Shown piece by piece: positions 7,664 to 14,653 of a DNA stretch of 24,048 nucleotides. The DNA is from an uncultured Oscillospiraceae bacterium. Lineage in GTDB: Bacteria; Bacillota; Clostridia; Oscillospirales; Oscillospiraceae. The DNA is taken from positions 1 through 24,048 of the forward strand of contig CAADVN010000062.1 in NCBI GenBank assembly GCA_900752445.1. Reading direction: 5' to 3'. Each line of letters opens with the position of its first letter. Within the stretch, counting starts at the first letter, position 1. Both the position numbers and the translations under genes were made by a program. Below the pieces are notes generated by a model, which had not been told where the DNA came from, did no database searches, and saw only the letters and a program-made list of their open reading frames with translations.

Positions 7664-8419
7664 ATGAGAACGCTTTTGTTGGAAGAAATGACATGGCCGG
7701 AGATCAAGGCTGCTCTTGAGAACGGTATGCGCACTGTGATAGTGTTTGCAGGCGCCGTGGAGCAGCACGGTCCGCATCTTGCCGAGATAACCGACGCAGC
7801 GAGGGCGCGCGCAGAGGCCATAGATTTGGCTGAACGTTTGGGCGACGCACTGGTAGCGCCGGTGATAAGGCCCGGCATCTCGGAGCCGCATATGAGTATG
7901 CCCGGCACGATCTCGCTCAGGCCCGAGGTGTTCAAGGGGCTCATGGAGGATTATACCGCGGCGTATGTAAAGCATGGCTTCACGTCTATCGTGTTTGGCT
8001 CGACCCACGGAGGCAACATGCCGACGATGCTTGAGACATTGGCCGAGCTGAAGGTCAAATATCCCGATGTCAAATTTGCCATGGGCTATACTATGGGCGA
8101 AGTAGGGCCTGTCATCATGAAATGCGAACAGGAAGAGGGCCTGCCGAAGGGTGCATGTGGAAGTCACGCCTGTGATTTTGAAACATCCCTCATGCTGCTC
8201 AAAAACCCGGAGCTCGTGCACATGGAAAATGCACGTGTTGGATGGATGGGCCAGCTGACACCGCAGCTCATGGAGCAAATGAACAGGGAAGGCATAGATA
8301 CGGTATCGCCTACGGGCGTTTTGGGGGACCCCACAATGGCAAATGCCACAAGGGGAAAAAGGTATTTTGAAGCTATGCAGGAACTTCAGGAAAAGCTCGT
8401 TAGAGCTCAGCTGGGATAA
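7664..8419 (+). CDS. Creatininase family metallohydrolase
   Basis: 251 residues, normal for the creatininase/MftE/ArfB superfamily, which opens cyclic amides or cleaves formamide and peptide-like bonds with two metals. Expected ligands are visible: EQHGPHL with Glu33 and His35, Asp44, STHGGN with His115, and SHACDFETS with Glu173. The usual HAGEFETS reads HACDFETS here, so the family glycine-glutamate pair is Cys-Asp, an uncommon change close to the metal site. GGTGA precedes ATG 7664. It is first in an operon with an NCS1 permease and an NTF2-like protein. The ring substrate (creatinine, hydantoin, lactam or other) cannot be decided from sequence. Confidence 0.85.
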   Translation: MRTLLLEEMTWPEIKAALENGMRTVIVFAGAVEQHGPHLAEITDAARARAEAIDLAERLGDALVAPVIRPGISEPHMSMPGTISLRPEVFKGLMEDYTAAYVKHGFTSIVFGSTHGGNMPTMLETLAELKVKYPDVKFAMGYTMGEVGPVIMKCEQEEGLPKGACGSHACDFETSLMLLKNPELVHMENARVGWMGQLTPQLMEQMNREGIDTVSPTGVLGDPTMANATRGKRYFEAMQELQEKLVRAQLG

Positions 8420-8455
8420 ACAAATACTGGGGAAAATGGAGAAAGGGATGACAGC

Positions 8456-9742
8456 ATGGCAGACAACAGAGCGGTAACAAAAGTCAGGCCAGAGGAGAAG
8501 CAGTCTGCGGCCAGCCTTGCTTTCGTGTGGATTGGAGGCGTCATCAGTGCCCCCGCCATAATGATGGGCTCGCTTCTCGTAGTTGGCAACAACATGACAT
8601 CGACCTTGATAATCATCATCATCGGCTTCCTCATTCAGGCGTTTTTGATGGCGGTGAACGGAATGGAGGCCTCGGACCTTGGGTATCCTGCGGCTGTGCT
8701 GCTCGGCAAGACCTTTGGTGAGATCGGCTCGCGCTTTATCCTCTCGGGTCTCATTTCGCTGCTGCAGTTCGTGCAGGCGGGCATACAGGCAGGCGTGTGC
8801 GGCGGGGCGTTTTACGCGCTTTTGGTCAGCCTTGGCGTTGAATTCATTCCGCTTTGGCTCTGCACTTTCATCTGGGGCATGCTGATGGTCGTTACGGCTG
8901 TCTACGGCTTCGGCTGGATGAAGTGGCTCAACTACATCGCAGTGCCTTTCCTTGTGGTGGTCTGCCTCTACGGCGTTATCAAAGCCGGCAGCGCCTATGG
9001 CTGGGACAACATCTTCGCCTATGAGCCCGAGAACCCGATGACCTTCATGGACAGCATGTCCCTCATCATCGGAATGCTGGCTATGGGCTGCCTTACGACC
9101 ACGAACCTCACGCGTTTTGCCAAGAGCCGCAAGGCCACGATAGGTTCGACTTTCCTGGGCATCGTGCCCGCCGCGCTGCTGATGCTGACCATGGGCGCTG
9201 TCATGGCCCTGGCAGCCGGCACTTCGGATATTACGGTGCTGTTCATACAGCTCGGTCTGCCCGTGCTCGGCACCGCGGCCCTGCTGCTCGCCACCTGGAC
9301 TACGAATACTACAAATTATTACATGATAGGTATAGAGCTCGTCAGGGTATTCAAGGTCCCGGATAAAAAGCGCGGTCTGGTGACACTGATAGCAGGCTTC
9401 ATTTCAACAGTGCTGGGTATGCTGGGAATACTGAACTTTTTCTCTTCCTTCATGTCCTTCCTATCAGCGATATTCCCCTGCCTTGCGGGCATAATGATAG
9501 CCGACTACTGGATAATAGGGAAAGGCAAAAAGGAATCCTTTGGCATCGTACCGGGCTTCAACTGGATAGGATTTGTGTCCTGGCTCGGCGGCGCTCTGAC
9601 TGGACTTCTGTTCAAGGCTTTCAGCCCTGCGTTCACGTCTGTCATCGTTGGAATGGTGCTCTATCTGATACTTTACAAGCTGTTCAAAAACAAGGTGCCC
9701 GCGCCGATCGACCCCGAGCACTTTGTTGGGACCGGAGACTGA
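8456..9742 (+). CDS. NCS1 family nucleobase/cytosine permease (CodB-like)
   Basis: 428 residues, mostly hydrophobic, with about twelve predicted membrane segments. The first helix region WIGGVISAPAIMMGSLLVVG and the overall order match the purine-cytosine permease (NCS1) family, cation symporters for cytosine, hydantoins, allantoin and similar small heterocycles. It lies 36 bases after the creatininase gene and 30 bases before NTF2-like protein 2, so it is the probable importer for this catabolic island. A hydantoin- or nucleobase-like substrate is inferred from the family and the neighbours. Confidence 0.87.
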   Translation: MADNRAVTKVRPEEKQSAASLAFVWIGGVISAPAIMMGSLLVVGNNMTSTLIIIIIGFLIQAFLMAVNGMEASDLGYPAAVLLGKTFGEIGSRFILSGLISLLQFVQAGIQAGVCGGAFYALLVSLGVEFIPLWLCTFIWGMLMVVTAVYGFGWMKWLNYIAVPFLVVVCLYGVIKAGSAYGWDNIFAYEPENPMTFMDSMSLIIGMLAMGCLTTTNLTRFAKSRKATIGSTFLGIVPAALLMLTMGAVMALAAGTSDITVLFIQLGLPVLGTAALLLATWTTNTTNYYMIGIELVRVFKVPDKKRGLVTLIAGFISTVLGMLGILNFFSSFMSFLSAIFPCLAGIMIADYWIIGKGKKESFGIVPGFNWIGFVSWLGGALTGLLFKAFSPAFTSVIVGMVLYLILYKLFKNKVPAPIDPEHFVGTGD

Positions 9743-9772
9743 TCCGGAAAAATAAAAAAGGAGAGTAATACT

Positions 9773-10174
9773 ATGCCGAAAGCTACACCTGAGATGATTG
9801 CCATAGTCAATGAGATTATGGACGCCTGCTGCGAACGCGACGGCGATAGGATCGCCAAGCTGTCCGTAGACGATGAGACCGGTGGTTTCTACTGCGTGCA
9901 CAGCGGCCTGACCATCAATAAGTCGCTGCAGGACTGCATCGACGACCTTCGTCCCAAGCCGCACGCCCACGCGCTGGAATGTGAGACCGAGGGCTATTAC
10001 GACGGCAACTGCGGCTGGTTCCTGACCGTTTTCAAGGGCGTATTCCCGGACGGCACTCCTGAGCCGATACGCGGCACTACGGTGCTCCGCAAGGTGAATG
10101 GCGAGTGGAAGGTTGCCTCTGTCCATGTGTCTGAAGCCGTGGCCCGCCCCGAGCGCTTTATAGTGAACAAGTAA
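9773..10174 (+). CDS. NTF2-like (SnoaL-type) fold protein 2
   Basis: 133 residues, clearly paralogous to the protein at 5180: same opening (MPxATPEMI), same central length, and the same RGTTVxRKVNGEWKVA strand near the C terminus. AAAGGAGAG lies upstream of ATG 9773. It is the last gene of the creatininase-permease operon, closed by the terminator at 10196. Each half of the island therefore carries one copy. A small hydratase, isomerase or binding role is possible for the fold; nothing more specific can be claimed. Confidence 0.78.
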   Translation: MPKATPEMIAIVNEIMDACCERDGDRIAKLSVDDETGGFYCVHSGLTINKSLQDCIDDLRPKPHAHALECETEGYYDGNCGWFLTVFKGVFPDGTPEPIRGTTVLRKVNGEWKVASVHVSEAVARPERFIVNK

Positions 10175-10195
10175 ACGGTTTCCAGTGCAACTGTA

Positions 10196-10230
10196 AAAAA
10201 TGGTCATGCTGCTGCATGGCCATTTTTATA
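10196..10230 (+). terminator. Terminator of the creatininase-permease-NTF2 operon
   Basis: A 14-bp stem (10196-10209 with 10214-10227, loop TGCT, one T-G pair) whose arms end in AAAAA and TTTTT. The symmetric A/T runs allow it to work in both directions. Confidence 0.85.
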
Positions 10231-10280
10231 GAAAAGACCACAGAGGCAGGACAATGAAACTTGTTGCCTGTGTGTTATTC

Positions 10281-10304
10281 GGCAGCTAAAAGGAGGCAGC
10301 TAAA
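10281..10304 (+). repeat. Direct repeat around the ribosome binding site of DUF917 gene 2
   Basis: GGCAGCTAAA occurs at 10281-10290 and again at 10295-10304, separated by AGGA. The junction creates AAAAGGAGG, the ribosome binding site seven bases before ATG 10304. It looks like a small tandem duplication that built or strengthened the binding site. Confidence 0.7.
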
Positions 10305-11392
10305 TGTCAAGGATACTGAAAAAAGACGATATAATAAACATCCTGTATGGCGCGACGCTTTTAGGCGCCGGCGGCGGCGGCTCGATCCAGGACGGACTGA
10401 AGTGCATGAACGACGCGGAAAAGCGGATGGAGATCTCGGTAGAGATGATAAGCCGCGAGGAGATGGACGACAACGCGTATGTGGGCGTCGTCGCGGGCGT
10501 CGGCTCTCCTGCCGTACTAAAGCAGCATCCTTTCAGGGACGAGGGCCTGTACGTTTATGACACCCTTAAAAATGCCGCGGCCTTTGAGGGCAAAAACCTG
10601 CAATACGTGATGAGCGGTGAAACCGGCGGTTTCAACATGTTTACCCCTATGCTCATTGCGATGGAGAAGGGGCTGAAGGTCGTGGATGCTGACGGCTGTG
10701 GACGTGCCGTGCCCGGCCTTGACGTCACGCTGTTTACCTGCCACGGCGTCCACTCCAGCCCGCTGGCTCTGGCCACCTGCAAAGGCGACTCCGCTATCGC
10801 CTACCTCAAAAACCCGCTTGATTTCCGCATGTGCGAGGCCATAGCCAGGAACTTCTGCCAGTGCTACAACTCCATTGCAGCCTTCGGGACCTGGCTCGCC
10901 AGCAAAGAGGACGTAAAGACCAAGCTGGCGGACGGCATGCTCAGCTTCTGCGAGACCGTCGGTATGAAGATACTCGAGGCAAAGGCCACGAAGGGCGACC
11001 CCGCGAAGATGATAGCGACCCTCCATCCCTGCCGCGAGATCTGCAAGGGCACCATTACGAGGAAATCGCTCGAGGTGCGTGACGGCTGGGACTGGGGCTA
11101 CAACGAGATAACGCTGGAGGACGGCAGCAAGTTCATAGTTGCGTTCAAGAACGAAAACATCGTTGCAAAAGATGCCTCCGGCAAGGTATACCTCACTGCG
11201 CCAGACCACATCAGCGTCATCGACCTCGACACCTATACGCCGCTTTCCAACTCGGACACCGAGGAGGGACAGAGGGTACAGGTCATGGCGATGCCCGTGC
11301 ACAAAAACTGGTGGACGACCCCGCTGGGCGTTGAGGTCTGGAGACCGTATTATGAGTGCGTTGGCTACCACGGCGAGCCCGTCAGGTTTTAA
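10304..11392 (+). CDS. DUF917 family protein 2 (S-Me-THD, thiohydantoin desulfurase-like)
   Basis: 362 residues. It shares the family landmarks: YGATLLGAGGGGSIQDG near the N terminus, GETGGFN (the canonical E-GG-N loop), VDADGCGRAVPGLD, FKNENIV and GQRVQ, then a C-terminal segment ending YHGEPVRF. Of the three copies in this window it stays closest to the family pattern, so it is the most likely active enzyme. A strong AAAAGGAGG precedes the start. A separate promoter is not obvious in 10231-10280. Co-transcribed with DUF917 protein 3, whose start lies 20 bases after this stop codon. Confidence 0.83.
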   Translation: MSRILKKDDIINILYGATLLGAGGGGSIQDGLKCMNDAEKRMEISVEMISREEMDDNAYVGVVAGVGSPAVLKQHPFRDEGLYVYDTLKNAAAFEGKNLQYVMSGETGGFNMFTPMLIAMEKGLKVVDADGCGRAVPGLDVTLFTCHGVHSSPLALATCKGDSAIAYLKNPLDFRMCEAIARNFCQCYNSIAAFGTWLASKEDVKTKLADGMLSFCETVGMKILEAKATKGDPAKMIATLHPCREICKGTITRKSLEVRDGWDWGYNEITLEDGSKFIVAFKNENIVAKDASGKVYLTAPDHISVIDLDTYTPLSNSDTEEGQRVQVMAMPVHKNWWTTPLGVEVWRPYYECVGYHGEPVRF

Positions 11393-11412
11393 CGCTGGAA
11401 AGGAGAGCAAAC

Positions 11413-12387
11413 ATGTCCAGAAAACTGAATGAAAACGATATTCGTGCAATAGTGACAGGTTCTGCCCTGCTTGGCGCTGGCGGCGGCGGAAGCCTGGAAG
11501 CGGCGTATAAAATGCTTGAAGAGGGCAAAAAAAGGGCAGGCGAGCTCTCGCTCGAGCTCATAGAAAACTCCGAGCTGGCGCCCGGAGGCTCCGCCTGCGT
11601 AGTCACGGGCTACTATCTGCCCGACGCTGTTGCAGGCAGGGAAGCGGAGCTGCTGGAAGCCGGCGTAAATGCGCTGGTTTCGATACGCCAGTCCGCTTAT
11701 ATATCCGGCAAGCGCGTTGAGGCAGCAATGCCGATGGACCGCGGGGCACTGAGCAGCCTGCTGCCGGCGCTCGCCTGTGCGTGCGAGGGCCTGCCCCTGG
11801 TCGATGCCGACGGCTGCGGCCGCGGTGCGGCGGACCTCTTCGACACCATGTTTGAAGAGGGGGATATCGCTTTCTCACCTGCGGTAATATGCGACGGGAA
11901 GGGAAATGTCGTTCGCGTATACCCCTACAACGCCGCAGACTGCAAAGCCGCAGCGAACATGGCCTACTATTTCCGCGCGGCGTTCGAAAACCTGAGCGCC
12001 CTGGGAGCGTGGCTCTGCGGTGCAGCCGATATAGAAGGTAAGCTGTCCTGTGGCAGTTTGAGCCTGGCCGAGAAGATAGGCAGGGCAATGCTGGATGGAA
12101 ATGACTGCCCCTGCAAGGCCGCGGGACGCCTCGAAGAGGAGTTCGGATTCCGCACCATAGCTGAAGGCAGCGTCGTCGAGAAATGCGACGATGCGATAAG
12201 CTTCAAGTCTGACGACGGCGCCGTCTATACTGTCAAATATGACCGCGCATACAGGTCGATCGCCAAAGACGGGAAGCCTGTCGCCGACGATGCGAAGCTG
12301 TTCTGCGCCATAGACTGCGCTACCGGCCTTCCTGTCCCGTCGGATGATGTGAAGATAGGCCAGAAGCTGCGCTGGCTGGCAGTATAA
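11413..12387 (+). CDS. DUF917 family protein 3, shorter and divergent
   Basis: 324 residues from ATG 11413, preceded by AAAGGAGAG. The N-terminal TGSALLGAGGGGSLEAA and VDADGCGRGAADLF place it in the same family, but the E-GG-N loop reads MDRGALS, the NEN motif reads YDRAY, and the protein stops at GQKLRWLAV, lacking about 30 C-terminal residues present in the other two. The reading frame is otherwise intact and the codon pattern normal, so it looks maintained, perhaps as a non-catalytic partner subunit of DUF917 protein 2 or an enzyme with another substrate. Confidence 0.78.
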   Translation: MSRKLNENDIRAIVTGSALLGAGGGGSLEAAYKMLEEGKKRAGELSLELIENSELAPGGSACVVTGYYLPDAVAGREAELLEAGVNALVSIRQSAYISGKRVEAAMPMDRGALSSLLPALACACEGLPLVDADGCGRGAADLFDTMFEEGDIAFSPAVICDGKGNVVRVYPYNAADCKAAANMAYYFRAAFENLSALGAWLCGAADIEGKLSCGSLSLAEKIGRAMLDGNDCPCKAAGRLEEEFGFRTIAEGSVVEKCDDAISFKSDDGAVYTVKYDRAYRSIAKDGKPVADDAKLFCAIDCATGLPVPSDDVKIGQKLRWLAV

Positions 12388-12400
12388 CAAATATTTAAAT

Positions 12401-12437
12401 GAGGAAGCCTGTGACATCAGTTGCCACAGGCTTCCTC
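12401..12437. terminator. Terminator hairpin closing the DUF917 2-3 operon
   Basis: A 13-bp perfect stem GAGGAAGCCTGTG/CACAGGCTTCCTC with an 11-base loop, 13 bases after the stop codon. There is no T-run on the plus strand; on the minus strand it is followed by ATTTAAATATTTG, so it may also stop transcripts from the opposite gene at 12491. Confidence 0.65.
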
Positions 12438-12490
12438 AGCTTGTCAAAGAAAGCCCCGCCTTCTTCGACAAAAGGGCTCGCACTCCGCCC

Positions 12491-12703
12491 TCACATATCG
12501 CAGCTGCCCTTGCAGCACGGGCAGAATGCGCCGGAGAGCAGCAGGCCGGCCAGACCGAGATAGAGCATCGAGCTCAGCGGGTTGGACGTGATGACGCAGC
12601 TGCCGCTGGAACAGCCTACCGCATAGTAATAGATAAGCCCCGCCAATGCGCCGCCTGCCGTGAACAGCAGCTGGCGCAGTATTTTTTTAAGCTTTTTCTT
12701 CAT
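12491..12703 (-). CDS. DUF6132 family small membrane protein
   Basis: 70 residues. A basic N terminus (MKKKLKK) leads into two hydrophobic helices, with the family signature GCSSGSCVITSNP between them and a C-terminal CPCC/CD cysteine group. DUF6132 proteins are found in anaerobes and are uncharacterised; the cysteines suggest metal, thiol or sulfur chemistry at the membrane, which is inference. GGGGG lies upstream of ATG 12703. Transcribed in the same direction as the membrane-anchored XRE regulator upstream, but a hairpin lies between them. Confidence 0.8.
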   Translation of the reverse strand: MKKKLKKILRQLLFTAGGALAGLIYYYAVGCSSGSCVITSNPLSSMLYLGLAGLLLSGAFCPCCKGSCDM

Positions 12704-12737
12704 TGGATGCCCCCAATCTTATAGCTTGTCTTGTGGC

Positions 12738-12748
12738 CCGAGTATACA
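12738..12748 (-). promoter_or_regulatory. Candidate -10/operator of the DUF6132 gene (shared 11-mer)
   Basis: The minus strand reads TGTATACTCGG, with TATACT as a possible -10, 35 to 38 bases before the ATG. The identical 11 bases occur at 13194-13204 in front of the XRE gene, suggesting a common operator. No good -35 was found. Confidence 0.4.
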
Positions 12749-12755
12749 ACATGCC

Positions 12756-12786
12756 AAAAGCACTTTCCGTGACATGCTCACAGTGC
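12756..12786 (-). terminator. Terminator after the XRE regulator gene
   Basis: On the minus strand GCACT pairs with AGTGC, enclosing an inner GTGA/TCAC stem, followed by TTTT. It lies 10 bases after the XRE stop codon. Confidence 0.5.
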
Positions 12787-12796
12787 CCTGGAGAGC

Positions 12797-13174
12797 TTAT
12801 TCCACCTCTCTGAGCATATCATCTGGCGCGACGCCGAAAAGACGGGCGAGGGCCATAAGATTGGTGGTGCTGGGGTCTGACGCGCCGCTTTCCCACTTTG
12901 AAACTGCCTGACGGCTGACGCCAAGCGCCTCTGCCACGAACTCCTGTGTCATCTTGCACTCGGTCCGGCGCCGCTTTATGACTTCGCCGAGGGTCTTTGC
13001 CTTCTCAGCTTTCTCAGTCCTCAAGGGCTCAGATTTTATATATTTTCTCAGTGCCCTTATCAGCAGAAACAGCAAATATGCTGCGACGCAATAGGTCAAT
13101 ACGACCCCGATGATAACTATAGCTAATGGGATGGCGGATGCACCTGCGGCTGGAACTGACGTGCAGATAGACAT
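12797..13174 (-). CDS. Membrane-anchored XRE family helix-turn-helix regulator
   Basis: 125 residues. One membrane helix at about 14-40 (PLAIVIIGVVLTYCVAAYLL) is followed by a charged linker and a canonical XRE domain (about 62-122) with TQEFVAEALGVSRQAVSKWE. The order membrane first, DNA-binding last is the reverse of most membrane-bound XRE proteins, though I recall similar short proteins in Clostridia. The start is ATG 13174, with AAGGAGGT six bases upstream; the longer open frame has no binding site. It probably controls itself and the DUF6132 gene, which share an 11-base upstream motif. Confidence 0.85.
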   Translation of the reverse strand: MSICTSVPAAGASAIPLAIVIIGVVLTYCVAAYLLFLLIRALRKYIKSEPLRTEKAEKAKTLGEVIKRRRTECKMTQEFVAEALGVSRQAVSKWESGASDPSTTNLMALARLFGVAPDDMLREVE

Positions 13175-13193
13175 ATTACTACCTCCTTTTTTG

Positions 13194-13204
13194 CCGAGTA
13201 TACA
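13194..13204 (-). promoter_or_regulatory. Second copy of the shared 11-mer upstream of the XRE gene
   Basis: TGTATACTCGG on the minus strand, identical to 12738-12748. The GTATAC core is palindromic, as expected of an XRE operator, and also supplies a possible -10 (TATACT) just before the ribosome binding site. Confidence 0.4.
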
Positions 13205-13228
13205 CAAAAATCCCCGGTTGCTCCACCA

Positions 13229-13257
13229 ATTATAGCGCAACCGCGTCGTTTTTTCAC
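13229..13257 (-). promoter_or_regulatory. Promoter of the XRE gene
   Basis: On the minus strand GTGAAA (13252-13257), 17 bases, then a perfect TATAAT (13229-13234). The 11-mer at 13194-13204 would lie about 20 bases downstream of the start of transcription, a position fit for repression. Confidence 0.55.
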
Positions 13258-13328
13258 GCATCAGGCGCGGTAACGCAGGAGGCGGCGCGCTCATAGGATA
13301 TATCAAGGCTAAACTGGAGGATTTGTGT

Positions 13329-13766
13329 ATGTATTGCTGCAGCAGCGACGCGGCATACCCAGTGGAGTTCGTGCAGCTGGCAGGGGAGAGTAGCCGGCTG
13401 ATAAACTGCCATATATACGGCCCCGAACAGCCCGGCGATTCCTCGACCTGGGTAGTAAACCGCGGATTCGTAACGCAGGGAAACGCAGACGGGCTGCTGG
13501 TTCGGAACAACATATTCCACACGCTTCGTCAGGCGGCTTACCTGAACCCCGGCTCAAATGGAACGATAATGTACAACGTGGTCTATAACACCCGCGGCTT
13601 TGTGGTGGACGGGGCGGAATTTGTGTTCTCGGGCAATTCCTGGGGCATACCCGAGAACGCCGTGGACATCGCGCTGCTCGCCGGCACTGTTATTGGCGCG
13701 CCGTATGACCCGCTCTCTGCGCTCGAAGCCAGCAATAGCAGCGCGAGCGTCAGCGACCAGCGCTGA
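13329..13766 (+). CDS. Right-handed beta-helix-like protein fragment
   Basis: 145 residues from ATG 13329, which has GGAGG eight bases upstream. The sequence has the spaced N-N and G-rich turns of parallel beta-helix repeats (for example LLVRNNIFHTL, GTIMYNVVYNT, FVFSGNSWG), as found in pectate-lyase-like or surface proteins. It is far shorter than such proteins and has no signal peptide. The frame stays open upstream to 13236 without a start codon, so it may be the tail of a degraded larger gene. A short self-standing protein remains possible. Function unknown. Confidence 0.5.
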   Translation: MYCCSSDAAYPVEFVQLAGESSRLINCHIYGPEQPGDSSTWVVNRGFVTQGNADGLLVRNNIFHTLRQAAYLNPGSNGTIMYNVVYNTRGFVVDGAEFVFSGNSWGIPENAVDIALLAGTVIGAPYDPLSALEASNSSASVSDQR

Positions 13767-13782
13767 GAGGGAATTCACGAGA

Positions 13783-13817
13783 AAACCCTTTGCGCCGGAA
13801 TGGAAAGGGTTTATAAT
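13783..13817 (+). promoter_or_regulatory. Promoter of the DUF5714 gene with embedded inverted repeat
   Basis: A perfect -10 TATAAT at 13812-13817 with a weak TTGCGC 16 bases upstream (13790-13795). A 9-bp perfect inverted repeat AAACCCTTT/AAAGGGTTT (13783-13791 with 13804-13812) spans the -35 to -10 interval and could be an operator or a terminator of the upstream gene. Confidence 0.5.
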
Positions 13818-13849
13818 GAGTGTACGAACGATAAGAGAGGGGAAGAGCG

Positions 13850-14578
13850 ATGGACAAGGAAGATATATGCTGCTGCTGTGAGGGCGGCGAGAAGAGCAGC
13901 TGCATGGTCTGCGGCAGGCCGCTCGTCTATTTTGGCAGGACGGAAAGCCGCGTGTGCAGCATCTGCGGGAAGGAGAAGCCGGCTGACGCCGCCTGTGAGG
14001 CAGGGCATTTCGTCTGTGACGACTGCCACTCGGCCGGGGCCGAGGCCGCGATAGCTCTGCTGCTCAACAGCAGGGAGCGCGATCCCGTGCGGCTGTATAT
14101 CGAGTGCTGCCGGCTTTGCAGCGTGCACATGCACGGGCCGGAGCACCACTGCATCGTCCCCTGCGTGCTGCTCACGGCCTATCACAACTGCGGCGGAGAG
14201 CTGGAGCTTGAGGACAGCCTGCATGAGGCCTGGAGGCGCGGGAAAAAGGTTTCGGGCGGCGCCTGCGGCTTCTTGGGCGCCTGCGGCGCGGCGGTCGGCG
14301 CGGGGATATACGTGAGCATCCTGACCGGCGCGACGCCGCTGACGGCGGATGCCTGGACGCTGCCCCAGGAGATGACCATGCGCTGTCTGGGCGCGAATGT
14401 CGCGACGGGCGGGCCCAGATGCTGCAAGCGCACCGGACGCCTGGCAATCGAGGCAGCTGCCAAGTTTACACGGGAGCGCTTCGGCGTAGAGCTGCCCGTC
14501 TCGCGCCCCGCCTGTGAGTTCAGCGGCATGAACAAGGAGTGCCTGAAGGAACGCTGCCCGTTTTACTGCGGAGAGTAA
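13850..14578 (+). CDS. DUF5714 family cysteine-rich protein
   Basis: 242 residues with about 26 cysteines. The first 60 residues hold CCCC, CxxC (CMVC, CSIC) and CDDC pairs that look like metal-binding knuckles. The DUF5714 core follows, with HMHGPEHHCIVPCVLLTAYHNCGG (about residues 89-112) and GACGFLGACGAAVGAG. The C-terminal 30 residues carry a further CxxxxCPFYC group. The family is uncharacterised; it occurs in anaerobes and the His/Cys content points to iron-sulfur or zinc binding. GAGAGGGGA precedes the ATG. Convergent with the M56 gene across a strong terminator. Confidence 0.75.
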   Translation: MDKEDICCCCEGGEKSSCMVCGRPLVYFGRTESRVCSICGKEKPADAACEAGHFVCDDCHSAGAEAAIALLLNSRERDPVRLYIECCRLCSVHMHGPEHHCIVPCVLLTAYHNCGGELELEDSLHEAWRRGKKVSGGACGFLGACGAAVGAGIYVSILTGATPLTADAWTLPQEMTMRCLGANVATGGPRCCKRTGRLAIEAAAKFTRERFGVELPVSRPACEFSGMNKECLKERCPFYCGE

Positions 14579-14595
14579 CAGTTCACATTTGGCAA

Positions 14596-14634
14596 AACAC
14601 ACCCTGATGCGGCATTGCCGCATCAGGGTGTGTT
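14596..14634. terminator. Bidirectional terminator between DUF5714 and M56 genes
   Basis: An 18-bp perfect stem (14596-14613 with 14617-14634) and a three-base loop, placed 17 bases after one stop codon and 19 bases from the other converging one. Confidence 0.8.
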
Positions 14635-14653
14635 ATACGTTGTTGCATGTATT

